Positions 17,055-24,550 of a stretch of DNA of 27,767 nt are shown here, piece after piece. The position numbers and the translations under genes are program-made. The notes under the pieces were generated by a model. It was not told the DNA's origin. It was given only the letters and a program-made list of their open reading frames with translations, and did not search any database. This DNA comes from Sanguinoderma infundibulare. Taxonomy: Eukaryota > Basidiomycota > Agaricomycetes > Polyporales > Polyporaceae. The stretch is taken from positions 1-27,767 of the forward strand of contig JAVLRN010000042.1 in assembly GCA_032821775.1 (NCBI GenBank), in the 5' to 3' direction. Within the stretch, counting starts at the first letter, position 1, and each line of letters begins with the position of its first letter.

Positions 17055-17395
17055 TTAATTAATAATTAAATTAAAAATAAGGTTGCTTAACGATTTAAGT
17101 ATATATATTATATTATATAATAAACATATAAATATATTAGTGAGTTCACTACTCCTTTATTTTTTAATATTTTATATTTACCTTATGAAGTTTTATTTTT
17201 AAGATGTAACTTAGAATGCCTTTAATTTATTAAATTCTTATTGTTAAATTAAGTAATGATTTTTTAATCATGATTGTCTTCATAGACAAGGTATTAAACA
17301 TATTAATATACTATAAATTACATTATATTTATAAAATATAGTAAGCATAACTATACTAAGTTCAAATTAAAAAAAATAGATTAGTTAATAACAAT
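17055..17395 (+). other. Spacer between the tRNA cluster and cox2
   Basis: AT-rich, with no gene accepted. GTGAGTTCACTAC near 17141 looks a little like a T arm, but no matching acceptor, D and anticodon arms could be assembled. TGCTTAACGAT near 17084 recurs near 20669 upstream of trnR(ccu). The spacer presumably includes the cox2 5' leader. Confidence 0.45.
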
Positions 17396-20300
17396 ATGTT
17401 CGCAATTTTTAATACAATTTTTAACGATGCTCCACAACCTTGGCAAATAGGATTCCAAGACAGTGCAGCTCCAGGTTTTACAGGAATAGTAGAATTACAC
17501 AATACTATTTTCTTCTATTTAGTAGTGATATGTGTAAGTGTATTTTGGGTATTAGGATCTATAATATATTACTTTAATAGTAATAATTCACCTATTGTAC
17601 ATAAATATCTTAACCATGGTATAGTTGTGCCTATTCAAAAGTGTTTTAAATTTAAATTTAATAATATTTCTTTAAATAATAAACCATATATTAGGTTTTA
17701 TAGTACTTCACCTAATAGTTCTTCTAATGATCCTAATAGTTCTTCTAAATATATTACTAATAGTATAAAATTGTATGAAGATGCCTATTTAATGAGAAAA
17801 TCAATTATTAAAGAAAATAAAAGTAAATCAGGAATATATAAATGAACTAATAAATTGACAAATGATATATATATTGGACAATCGAAGGATTTATCAAAAA
17901 GATTTATAAAATATTTTAATCTTAGTTATTTAATAGATAGAAATAGTCTTATAATAAGTAGAGTTTTAATCAAATATGGTTACTCTAACTTTTCATTAGA
18001 GATATTAGAATATTGCAATGAAACTGATTTACTAATCAGAGAACAGTATTATTTTGATAAGTTAAATCCTAAATATAATATATTAAAAGTCGCAGGTAGT
18101 TCTTTAAATTATAATCATACAGAAGAAACTAAAGCAAAAATTAGTAAATCTTTGAAAGGAGTTTATGTAAAGGAAAAATCACCTTTATTTGGAAAACTCC
18201 ATACAGAAGAAACTAAAGCCCTTATGAGTTTAAAAAAATCTAAAGTAAATAATCCTTTATTTGGTAAAGTTCACTCTGAAAAAACTAAAGAATTAATGAG
18301 ACAAAAAGCTTTAGGTAGAAAACATTCTGATGAAACATTATTAAAAATGAGTATTGCTAAAGGTTCTTTTGTTTATATTTATGAAAAATTTGAGTCAGAA
18401 GGGTTTAAATTAATAGGTAGCTTTGTTTCAATTAGAAGGGCTGCTAAATTTTTAGGAATAAGTGGTTCTACTGTAAAAAAATATGTAAATTCAGGAGAAA
18501 TATTTAAAGATAGATATAAATTTTCATCTAAATAAATTTAAAAAAACTATGAATAAATTTTCACTGTATGCTGGAAACTCCTAAAGCCTTAGGTACTATA
18601 TAATTTTAATAATTTTATCAGTTAGAAGCCTAAAGGATGTAACAATGGACAATCAGCAGGAAACCTAATTGTATACAAATTAGGATCCCCAGAGACTATA
18701 CGTGAAACTCCTTAAAAAAAATAATTAAATTAGTTCAAAGGATGAAGATATAGTCCAGCCATTATTTAAAGATAATGGGTTTGTTGACATTAATAGAATT
18801 AATTTGGACAATTACACCAGCCTTAATTTTAATTGCTATCGCATTTCCTTCATTTAGATTATTATATTTATTAGATGAAGTAATTTCACCAACAGTAACT
18901 ATTAAAGTAGTAGGTTTCTTTTTAGGTGGCCTCAAATTATATATATTAAATAAAATGAAAGACACCATTTTAAATGGTCAAAAAAATAATATGTCTTTAA
19001 ATACTATCAAATATAAAAATAGATTTAATATAAAATTTAGATTATGTTCTTCTCGCCCTCGGGTCTTTTCTCATTCTTTAAGTTCTCTTCAAAATCAACA
19101 AAGGTATTATCACATAAGTAATATAAGAGCTATTAATAGAATAGGACCACATAATGAAGATGTTTTATCTGTTATTATAGGATCTCTATTAGGTGATGCT
19201 TATGGAAATAAAAGATCTGGAGAAGGTGTTAGAATATGTTATAGACAAAGTATTCGACATAAAGAATATTTATTCTGGTTATATACTTTTTTTTATAATA
19301 GAGGTTATACAAGTAATCTTCAACCTAGACAATATACAAGAACGATTCAGAGTAAGGAAGGTAAAGTATTTTATGGTTTTGAATTTAATACCTTTACCTT
19401 TAGAAGTTTTAGTTGGATACATAAGATGTTTTATAACAATGGCAGAAAAGTAGTACCCTTAAATATCTATGAATATTTAACACCATTAGCTTTAGCAGTG
19501 TGGATAATGGATGATGGTGGTTGGGCTAATTATGGTATCAGAATTGCTACTAATAGTTTTGAACTTAAAGAAGTTGAATTATTAAATGATGTCATTAAAT
19601 CTAAGTATAATTTAGAAACAACTATTCAAAATATATGGATTAAAAACCAATATTCTATATATATTAAAAAACAATCTGTAAATAATTTAAGAAATATAGT
19701 TGGCCCATATGTACACTCTAGTATGTTATATAAACTAGGTGTTGATAATACATATTCAAGTTCTTTCAACCCACACACATATATATAATAGTCGTGAGAG
19801 GTAATATCTAATTATCTTTCTAAGAATTTGACAGGATTCTTAAAGGTTTTTGCCTTTGGCGATGCAAGTGAAAACAGTTAAAATACTATCTTTAACAATA
19901 CCGGATATAGTACAAGACTGTCAGTAAGTGGTTTATTTTTTTTCACTTATTGCAACAGACTGGGTCACTTGTGGGTGATATAATATTTATTATATTGCTT
20001 AATGTACAGTCGACATAAATTATTATTTTTATAATTGCACCAATGGTATTGGTCATATGAATATAGTGATTATATTAATGTTAGTGGTGAATCAATAGAA
20101 TTTGATTCATATATGATACCAGATTCTGATTTAGAATTAGGTCAATTTAGATTATTAGATGTTGATAATAAAGTAGTTATCCCTACTGATACACATATTA
20201 GATTAATTGTTACTGGAGCTGATGTTATACATTCATTTGCTGTACCATCTTTTGGTTTAAAAATTGATGCTGTACCTGGTAGATTAAATCAAACTTCTAT

Positions 20301-20430
20301 GTTAGCTGAAAGAACTGGAACTTTCTACGGTCAATGTTCTGAAATTTGCGGTGTGTACCATGGTTTCATGCCAATAGCAATAGAAGCAGTATCAATTCAA
20401 GATTACTTAGCATGGATAGATGCAACTTAA
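17396..20430 (+). CDS. cox2: Cytochrome c oxidase subunit 2, three exons
   Basis: Complex IV subunit that receives electrons from cytochrome c at the CuA centre. Exons are 17396-17620, 18787-18915 and 20038-20430, all joined between codons, giving 248 residues. Exon 1 encodes [19 protein letters not shown], the first membrane helix and HKYLNHG. Exon 2 encodes [23 protein letters not shown] (second helix) and TIKVVG. Exon 3 starts [11 protein letters not shown] and carries the CuA ligands: the His of [12 protein letters not shown], the two Cys and Glu of CSEICG, and the His and Met of YHGFM. The protein ends LAWIDAT. Two group I introns interrupt it. Confidence 0.97.
17621..18535 (+). CDS. GIY-YIG homing endonuclease fused in frame to cox2 exon 1
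   Basis: The frame runs unbroken from cox2 exon 1 to TAA 18533-18535 if TGA 17843-17845 is read as Trp. The GIY-YIG core is SGIYKWTN...[14 protein letters not shown] (~17831-17905). Next come four short repeats of the NUMOD3 type, [45 protein letters not shown] and [14 protein letters not shown] (~18117-18363). The C-terminal [19 protein letters not shown]...[10 protein letters not shown] resembles a NUMOD1-type DNA-binding helix. The exon-intron fusion totals 379 residues and is presumably processed. It is the only GIY-YIG protein in the window and looks intact. Confidence 0.92.
17621..18786 (+). mobile_element. Group I intron 1 of cox2
   Basis: Exon 1 ends AACCATGGT at 17620; the terminal G is 18786, followed by ACATTAATAGAA. 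A possible guide ACTATG at 18546-18551, after the ORF, pairs with exon CATGGT. This would place the GIY-YIG ORF in the P1 loop, but it gives U-A rather than U·G at the splice site. The group IB-like core at 18569-18665 is almost identical to nad5 intron 4. CCAGAGACTATACG near 18687 and GAAGATATAGTCC near 18744 complete it. Confidence 0.88.
18916..19788 (+). CDS. LAGLIDADG homing endonuclease fused in frame to cox2 exon 2
   Basis: The frame is open from exon 2 through the intron to TAA 19786-19788, adding 290 intron-encoded residues. The first motif is [13 protein letters not shown] (~19162-19200) and the second is [12 protein letters not shown] (~19492-19527). The protein then continues through [15 protein letters not shown]. 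The ~75 residues between exon 2 and the first motif are basic and not conserved, as expected for a linker cut off after translation. It is related to the nad5-i1 protein (shared RIGPHN lead-in). No lesion is seen, so it is a candidate active enzyme. Confidence 0.9.
   Translation, partial: FFLGGLKLYILNKMKDTILNGQKNNMSLNTIKYKNRFNIKFRLCSSRPRVFSHSLSSLQNQQRYYHISNIRAINRIGPHNEDVLSVIIGSLLGDAYGNKRSGEGVRICYRQSIRHKEYLFWLYTFFYNRGYTSNLQPRQYTRTIQSKEGKVFYGFEFNTFTFRSFSWIHKMFYNNGRKVVPLNIYEYLTPLALAVWIMDDGGWANYGIRIATNSFELKEVELLNDVIKSKYNLETTIQNIWIKNQYSIYIKKQSVNNLRNIVGPYVHSSMLYKLGVDNTYSSSFNPHTYI
18916..20037 (+). mobile_element. Group I intron 2 of cox2
   Basis: Exon 2 ends GTAGTAGGT at 18915. GCCT at 18929-18932 pairs with exon AGGT with U·G at the splice site. 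The terminal G is 20037, followed by CACCAATGGTATTGG. After the ORF the core includes GGCGATGCAAGTGAAAAC near 19858, ACAATACCGGATATAG near 19896, GCAACAGACTGGGTCAC near 19952 and AATGTACAGTCGAC near 20001. It differs from the core type of cox2 intron 1. The subgroup was not assigned. Confidence 0.87.
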
Positions 20431-20885
20431 TCTAATAAATTAATCTAATTTTAATTTAAATATTTTTATAAAGTATTTAATTATATTTTTATATTTATAT
20501 TTATTAGTATAATTATAATGCAAATATAATTTTATGTTTATCCCCATACACTGTATACCACCTATTTTTAACCTTACTTCTATTATTTTACATTAAGTAA
20601 TAATGAGAATAATTTTATTCCTTGGGCTAATTCTTTTTTTTTCTTTATGATTGAAAAAAAAGTGGATTTATGCTTAACGATATGTTTAATTATTTACCTA
20701 ACAATACACCACTTAAATGATTCATTTCAAATAATTGTAGTTATCTTCTAGTTGCTCCAAAGGAGTAACTTCTTATACAAAAGGTTACTTTCAAGCAGAT
20801 AAGTTTATTTCACATTCTAATTTAATTTCTAGCATCTTATAATGTCAATATCTTAGGACAGTACTCAAAAGAGGTTTTTAAAAAA
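20431..20885 (+). other. Spacer between cox2 and trnR(ccu)
   Basis: No gene was seen. A hairpin AGTTGCTCC-AAA-GGAGTAACT lies at 20750-20770, with one G·U pair. TTATCCCCATACACTGTATACCACC lies near 20539 in two GC-richer blocks. TGCTTAACGAT near 20669 also occurs near 17084. The stretch probably holds the cox2 3' untranslated region and tRNA processing signals. Confidence 0.45.
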
Positions 20886-20956
20886 ATTCTCTTAGTTTAA
20901 TGGCAGAATAACATTTTCCTAAAATGTCAATTTTGATTCGATTCCAAAAGAGAATG
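20886..20956 (+). tRNA. trnR(ccu): tRNA-Arg(CCU)
   Basis: The acceptor ATTCTCT pairs with AGAGAAT. The anticodon stem ACATT/AATGT is perfect with loop TTCCTAA, anticodon CCT, reading AGG. The T loop TTCGATT sits on a T stem with one A·C mismatch. The D stem GTT/AAT is weak. Discriminator G is at 20956. Confidence 0.83.
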
Positions 20957-20970
20957 AGAATATAACCATT

Positions 20971-21045
20971 AAAAAAAAAACTAATTCGTTACAATGTAAA
21001 AAAATAAATAAAAAAAAACTAATTCGTTACAGTAAAAAATAAACA
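20971..21045 (+). repeat. Two-copy tandem repeat
   Basis: The unit is an A-run followed by CTAATTCGTTACA and then an A-rich tail. Copies are at about 20973-21008 and 21011-21044. The second copy lacks the ATG of TTACAATGTAAA. It lies just 3' of trnR(ccu) and looks like a local slippage duplication. Confidence 0.7.
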
Positions 21046-21405
21046 AAGTGTTAAATTATAAAAGTAAGTATACTTACTTTACTAAAAAAAAGATCTTATA
21101 AATTATAACACTAAAAGAAGTATTTTTTAATATTATAAAGCTGATTATAAATTAATTTTTATTAAGTAATTTTCAAATGTATTATTTAATATAAATAAAA
21201 GCTGATTATTAGCTTAACACTTTATTTATATTTAATTTTTTTAAATTATAAACATTATATTTTCTATAAATTATTTCTTAAAATAATAAATAGGTAAAAC
21301 GTATGTATATTATATAAATATAATGGATAAATAAAGTAGCTATTTTTAAAAATAGCTCGTTATGGAAAGTAAAAATAAAATAATAAAATAAATAAATCGT
21401 TCAAT
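21046..21405 (+). other. AT-rich leader region of rps3
   Basis: No gene was found. AAGTAAGTATACTTACTTT around 21062-21080 is a near-perfect palindrome. TATTTTTAAAAATAGCTCG lies near 21340. The region probably holds the rps3 5' leader. Confidence 0.45.
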
Positions 21406-22428
21406 ATGGAAAATAACCAATTTATCTTACCGATTAATAATCAATATTCTTATATAGATTTACCTACACTTAACTCAAATAATTATAAAACACCAATTTT
21501 AAAAAGAAAAAGTATAGATAAATCAGCAATTTTAGAAATAGTTAAATATAATAATCAATTAATTAAAGATAATCAAAAAAAAGAAGAATTAATTTTAAAA
21601 GGTAAAAAAATAATAATTAAAGAAATAAATCCTATTTCTCAAAAATCAACTTATTATGAAAAAATAGATATGTTAACTTACACTCCAAAAAAAAAAAAAG
21701 ATGATGAATTACAAACTGTTAATCAAAATTATTTAAAATCTTTTAGTAATTTAAATATATCTTTAGCTCAGACTAAAAATACTTTTTATGAATTTAATTC
21801 TAAAACTTTAAATTCAAAAATATTAAATCAAAATGTAAATAAAATCTTAGAATATTCTTTCTTTGAAATGAATAGTGTAATAAGTACACCTTATTTTTTA
21901 ATAACACCTAAAAATATTATTATTAATTTATTTTATTTTTGTGTTAATAAAGAACTTAGTGAAGAAAACTTTTTATTAAGAAAAAAAAATATCGTTAAAT
22001 TAGAAGGTTTAAGTTATAAATTAAGTAATTATTTTAAAAAACCCGTAAAGTTAGATTTAACTCGATTATATTCAATTAGTCATAATAGTCAAATTTTAAT
22101 TCATGTTTTAGGTAAATTAAGTTTATTTAGAAGTAATTCTTTTTCTAAAATTGTTCGAACATTTTTAAGATATCAATCTCATAAAATGATGTTTAGAAGT
22201 AATTTTAATAAATTTAGTAAATCTGTTACTATTTTAACCGGTATTAATATTAAATTAGGTGGTAGATTAATGAGAGGTAAAATTGTACCTAGAAGAACAG
22301 TTAACAAAATTCAATATGGAAGTTTATCTAGAAGTAAAGCTAATTATGTAACTACAGCGAGATTAACTCAAAAAAATAAAAGAGGTGCTTTCAGTTTTAC
22401 TGTTTCTATTGGACATAAATTTTTTTAA
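21406..22428 (+). CDS. rps3: Mitochondrial ribosomal protein S3, 340 aa
   Basis: Small-subunit ribosomal protein needed for mitoribosome assembly. The N-terminal two-thirds is poorly conserved and rich in Lys, Asn and Ile, as is usual. The C-terminal part is diagnostic: LTGINIKLGGRLMRGKIVPR (about residues 276-295), then YGSLSRSKANYVTTARLTQK and NKRGAFSFTVSIGHKFF at the end, which is the RNA-binding Rps3 region of fungi. It is free-standing, not within an rnl intron, which favours a basidiomycete source. The start at ATG 21406 opens with a plausible MENNQFILPI. ACCCCCT follows two bases after the stop. Confidence 0.93.
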   Translation: MENNQFILPINNQYSYIDLPTLNSNNYKTPILKRKSIDKSAILEIVKYNNQLIKDNQKKEELILKGKKIIIKEINPISQKSTYYEKIDMLTYTPKKKKDDELQTVNQNYLKSFSNLNISLAQTKNTFYEFNSKTLNSKILNQNVNKILEYSFFEMNSVISTPYFLITPKNIIINLFYFCVNKELSEENFLLRKKNIVKLEGLSYKLSNYFKKPVKLDLTRLYSISHNSQILIHVLGKLSLFRSNSFSKIVRTFLRYQSHKMMFRSNFNKFSKSVTILTGINIKLGGRLMRGKIVPRRTVNKIQYGSLSRSKANYVTTARLTQKNKRGAFSFTVSIGHKFF

Positions 22429-23019
22429 TTACCCCCTTTATTTTTAAAATTAATTTATTAACATTAAGGGTTTAATTGAATCCATTAACATTTCATCACT
22501 ATTAGAATATAAACTTTTTTAAAATAAAATAATTTTTAATAAAATTTTTATTTAATTAAAGCATATACTAACAGCGTAGGTTTCATTGTACCCCCCCCCC
22601 TATTACACTAGTTTATAGTTCCATACTTATAAAATTTTATCCAAAGGAGTAGGTTGTAATGGTTTAATCTTTTTTTTTTGTATAATTATTTTTAATTTTA
22701 TTTATATTTATTATAATAAACAATTTTATTATATTTTTAATTATATAAAATATTTATATTTATATTATTAAATAGTATGATATTATTTTTAATTTTTAAT
22801 TTAAATTTAAATTTAAATTTAAAAGAGTCCATTAATAAATATTATGATCGAGGTTAAATCCTAAAAAAAAAAATATTTTTTAATAGTAAATAAAATGCTT
22901 TTTGGTTAAACCTACTTGATATATCAATATCTTGTTTACGACCAATCTATTTTTTTAAAATAAAATAAAATTAATAAAATATGTGGTCAAATAAAAATAA
23001 AAAAAAAAATAAATAAAAT
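22429..23019 (+). other. Spacer between rps3 and nad6 with repeats
   Basis: No gene was seen. It contains ACCCCCTTT right after rps3 (22431-22439), a run of ten C at 22591-22600, a TTTAAA short tandem array at about 22796-22823 that is self-complementary, and several A/T homopolymers. TCCAAAGGAGTAGG near 22640 echoes the CTCCAAAGGAGTAAC hairpin near 20755. Long C and A/T runs make this stretch prone to sequence error. Confidence 0.5.
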
Positions 23020-23631
23020 ATGAAAATTTTCTTAATAGATTTATTAGCCTTTGCTGCTCTATTTTCTAGTGTTTTAGTGATTACATCTAAAAATCCTGTA
23101 ATAGCAGTTATTTTCTTAATTTCAGTATTTGTAAATGCTGCTGGATATTTAATATTATTAGGTATAGGTTTTATAGGTATCTCTTATATTATAGTTTACA
23201 TCGGTGCCATTGCAGTATTATTTTTATTTGTGATAATGATGATTAATATCAAATTAACAGATATATTAGAAACTGGTTCTCAATATACTAAAAATTTACC
23301 TTTAGCATTATCTATAGGTTTATTATTTATATATGAAATCTTCAGTATAATGCCATTTAGTATTGGTAATGTTTCAATAATTTCTACACTATTAAAAAGT
23401 TTTACACATTTAAATGTTTTATTAGTAAATTCAGATTTATCAACATGTAGTGATTTATTTATTGCATTTAATACCGGTATAGCAGATACTTCTTTAACTC
23501 CTTTCTTACAAATTGAAGCTATTGGACAAGGTCTTTATACCTATGGAGCAACATGGCTAATAATTATTAGTCTTATCTTATTATTAGCTATGATCGCGCC
23601 AATCTTTATTTCAAAAACTAAAAAAAACTAA
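23020..23631 (+). CDS. nad6: NADH dehydrogenase subunit 6
   Basis: A 203-residue complex I membrane protein with about five membrane segments. SSVLVITSKNPVIAVIFLISVFVNAAGYLILLGI and FIGISYIIVYIGAIAVLFLFVIMMINIKL are the diagnostic Nad6 stretches; the second includes the pi-bulge helix region of the family. It ends AMIAPIFISKTKKN. The length is normal for fungi. No intron is present. The motif AATAACCCCCTTTTTC follows ten bases after the stop. Confidence 0.96.
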   Translation: MKIFLIDLLAFAALFSSVLVITSKNPVIAVIFLISVFVNAAGYLILLGIGFIGISYIIVYIGAIAVLFLFVIMMINIKLTDILETGSQYTKNLPLALSIGLLFIYEIFSIMPFSIGNVSIISTLLKSFTHLNVLLVNSDLSTCSDLFIAFNTGIADTSLTPFLQIEAIGQGLYTYGATWLIIISLILLLAMIAPIFISKTKKN

Positions 23632-23960
23632 AAACAAATCAATAACCCCCTTTTTCTAAAATAACATCTAATATTAAAGATAATTTGAATATCTTTTATA
23701 TTAATGATTCTATAAAAATAATCATTAAAAAAAAAAATAGATTTACTCAATGTTTATATTCAATCATATTTCTATATTCATAGTTTATATTTAAATGTAC
23801 TTAATAGTTGTAACAACCAATCCAAATAACAGCAATATATATTTTCTCATTTGAATTTAAAAGAATCAATATCTCATTATTTTGTTTGCTTAATGTATAA
23901 GCAAGAGATAGTTCTTAATAATTAATAAGAGCCCATTTAATTTAAAATATTTTTTTACTT
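23632..23960 (+). other. Spacer between nad6 and atp8
   Basis: No gene was seen. It contains ACCCCCTTTTT at 23644-23654 and a small hairpin TTGCTTA-ATGTA-TAAGCAA near 23887. It is otherwise AT-rich leader sequence. Confidence 0.45.
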
Positions 23961-24119
23961 ATGCCACAATTAATTCCCTTTTACTTTTTAAATCAATTAT
24001 ACTTCTCATTTGTAGTATTATTTGTAGTTATTTATATTTTATCTAAATATTTTTTACCTTTATTTACTTTACAACAAGTTATTAGATTATTTATTGTTAA
24101 ATTAAATAATAAATCTTAA
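23961..24119 (+). CDS. atp8: ATP synthase F0 subunit 8, 52 aa
   Basis: A short protein starting MPQLIPFYFLNQ, the hallmark of fungal Atp8. One membrane helix (FSFVVLFVVIYIL) is followed by SKYFLPLF and a basic C-terminus ending IVKLNNKS. It helps build the F0 peripheral stalk in the inner membrane. The 52-residue length is normal. The SKY.LP wording resembles basidiomycete Atp8 proteins as I recall them. It lies between nad6 and trnS(gcu), and no atp6 is seen nearby. Confidence 0.95.
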   Translation: MPQLIPFYFLNQLYFSFVVLFVVIYILSKYFLPLFTLQQVIRLFIVKLNNKS

Positions 24120-24163
24120 TTTTACTTAAAAATTTTTTTAAATAAGATATCTTATATTTTATA

Positions 24164-24195
24164 TAAATAATAGGGGTAAATACCCCTATTATTTA
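24164..24195 (+). repeat. Perfect inverted repeat downstream of atp8
   Basis: AAATAATAGGGGTA at 24165-24178 is exactly complementary to TACCCCTATTATTT at 24181-24194, and T24164/A24195 extends it by one pair. It lies 45 bases after the atp8 stop. It could act as an RNA 3'-end or processing hairpin. It is the strongest non-tRNA stem seen in the spacers. Confidence 0.8.
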
Positions 24196-24343
24196 ATATT
24201 AAAAAAAAAATAAATATTATTTTATTTTGTTATATAACCAGTTAAAGTTAAATTTAAATAAATCAAGCCAATGATCCAAATTAAAAAATAAAATATAAAA
24301 AAAAAGCTAACAAAATATAATTATTTTTTTAACCTTATTTTGA

Positions 24344-24424
24344 GGAATAGTTTTCATTGGTAAGTTAAAACGATTGCTAATTGTTCGGGTAATACCCTTG
24401 GAGGTTCGACTCCTCTCTATTCCG
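24344..24424 (+). tRNA. trnS(gcu): tRNA-Ser(GCU)
   Basis: The acceptor GGAATAG pairs with CTATTCC. The anticodon stem AACGA/TTGTT has loop TTGCTAA, anticodon GCT. The long variable arm GGGTAATACCC is the class II feature expected for serine. The T arm is GGAGG-TTCGACT-CCTCT. Discriminator G is at 24424. Confidence 0.92.
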
Positions 24425-24550
24425 ATTAACTTGTTTATACTTTAATAAATAATAAAAACAAATAATTAAATTTTAGTAGAAAAAAAAATTATTTTATTAA
24501 TAATCTAATGAAGTCCAATTTATAAAAATAAGAATATAAAACAAGGAGCA

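Noticed and set aside
17080..17160. Possible tRNA with a T-arm-like GTGAGTTCACTAC
   Set aside because: The acceptor ends (AATAAGG and CCTTTATT) do not pair cleanly, and no D arm or anticodon stem with a credible anticodon could be built.
19193..19453. Plus-strand ORF inside the cox2 intron 2 endonuclease
   Set aside because: It is an out-of-frame shadow of the LAGLIDADG protein, which has clear motifs in the other frame.
20971..21045. Repeat pair considered as the start of a CRISPR-like array
   Set aside because: There are only two adjacent copies with no regular unique spacers, in mitochondrial DNA. Local slippage explains it.
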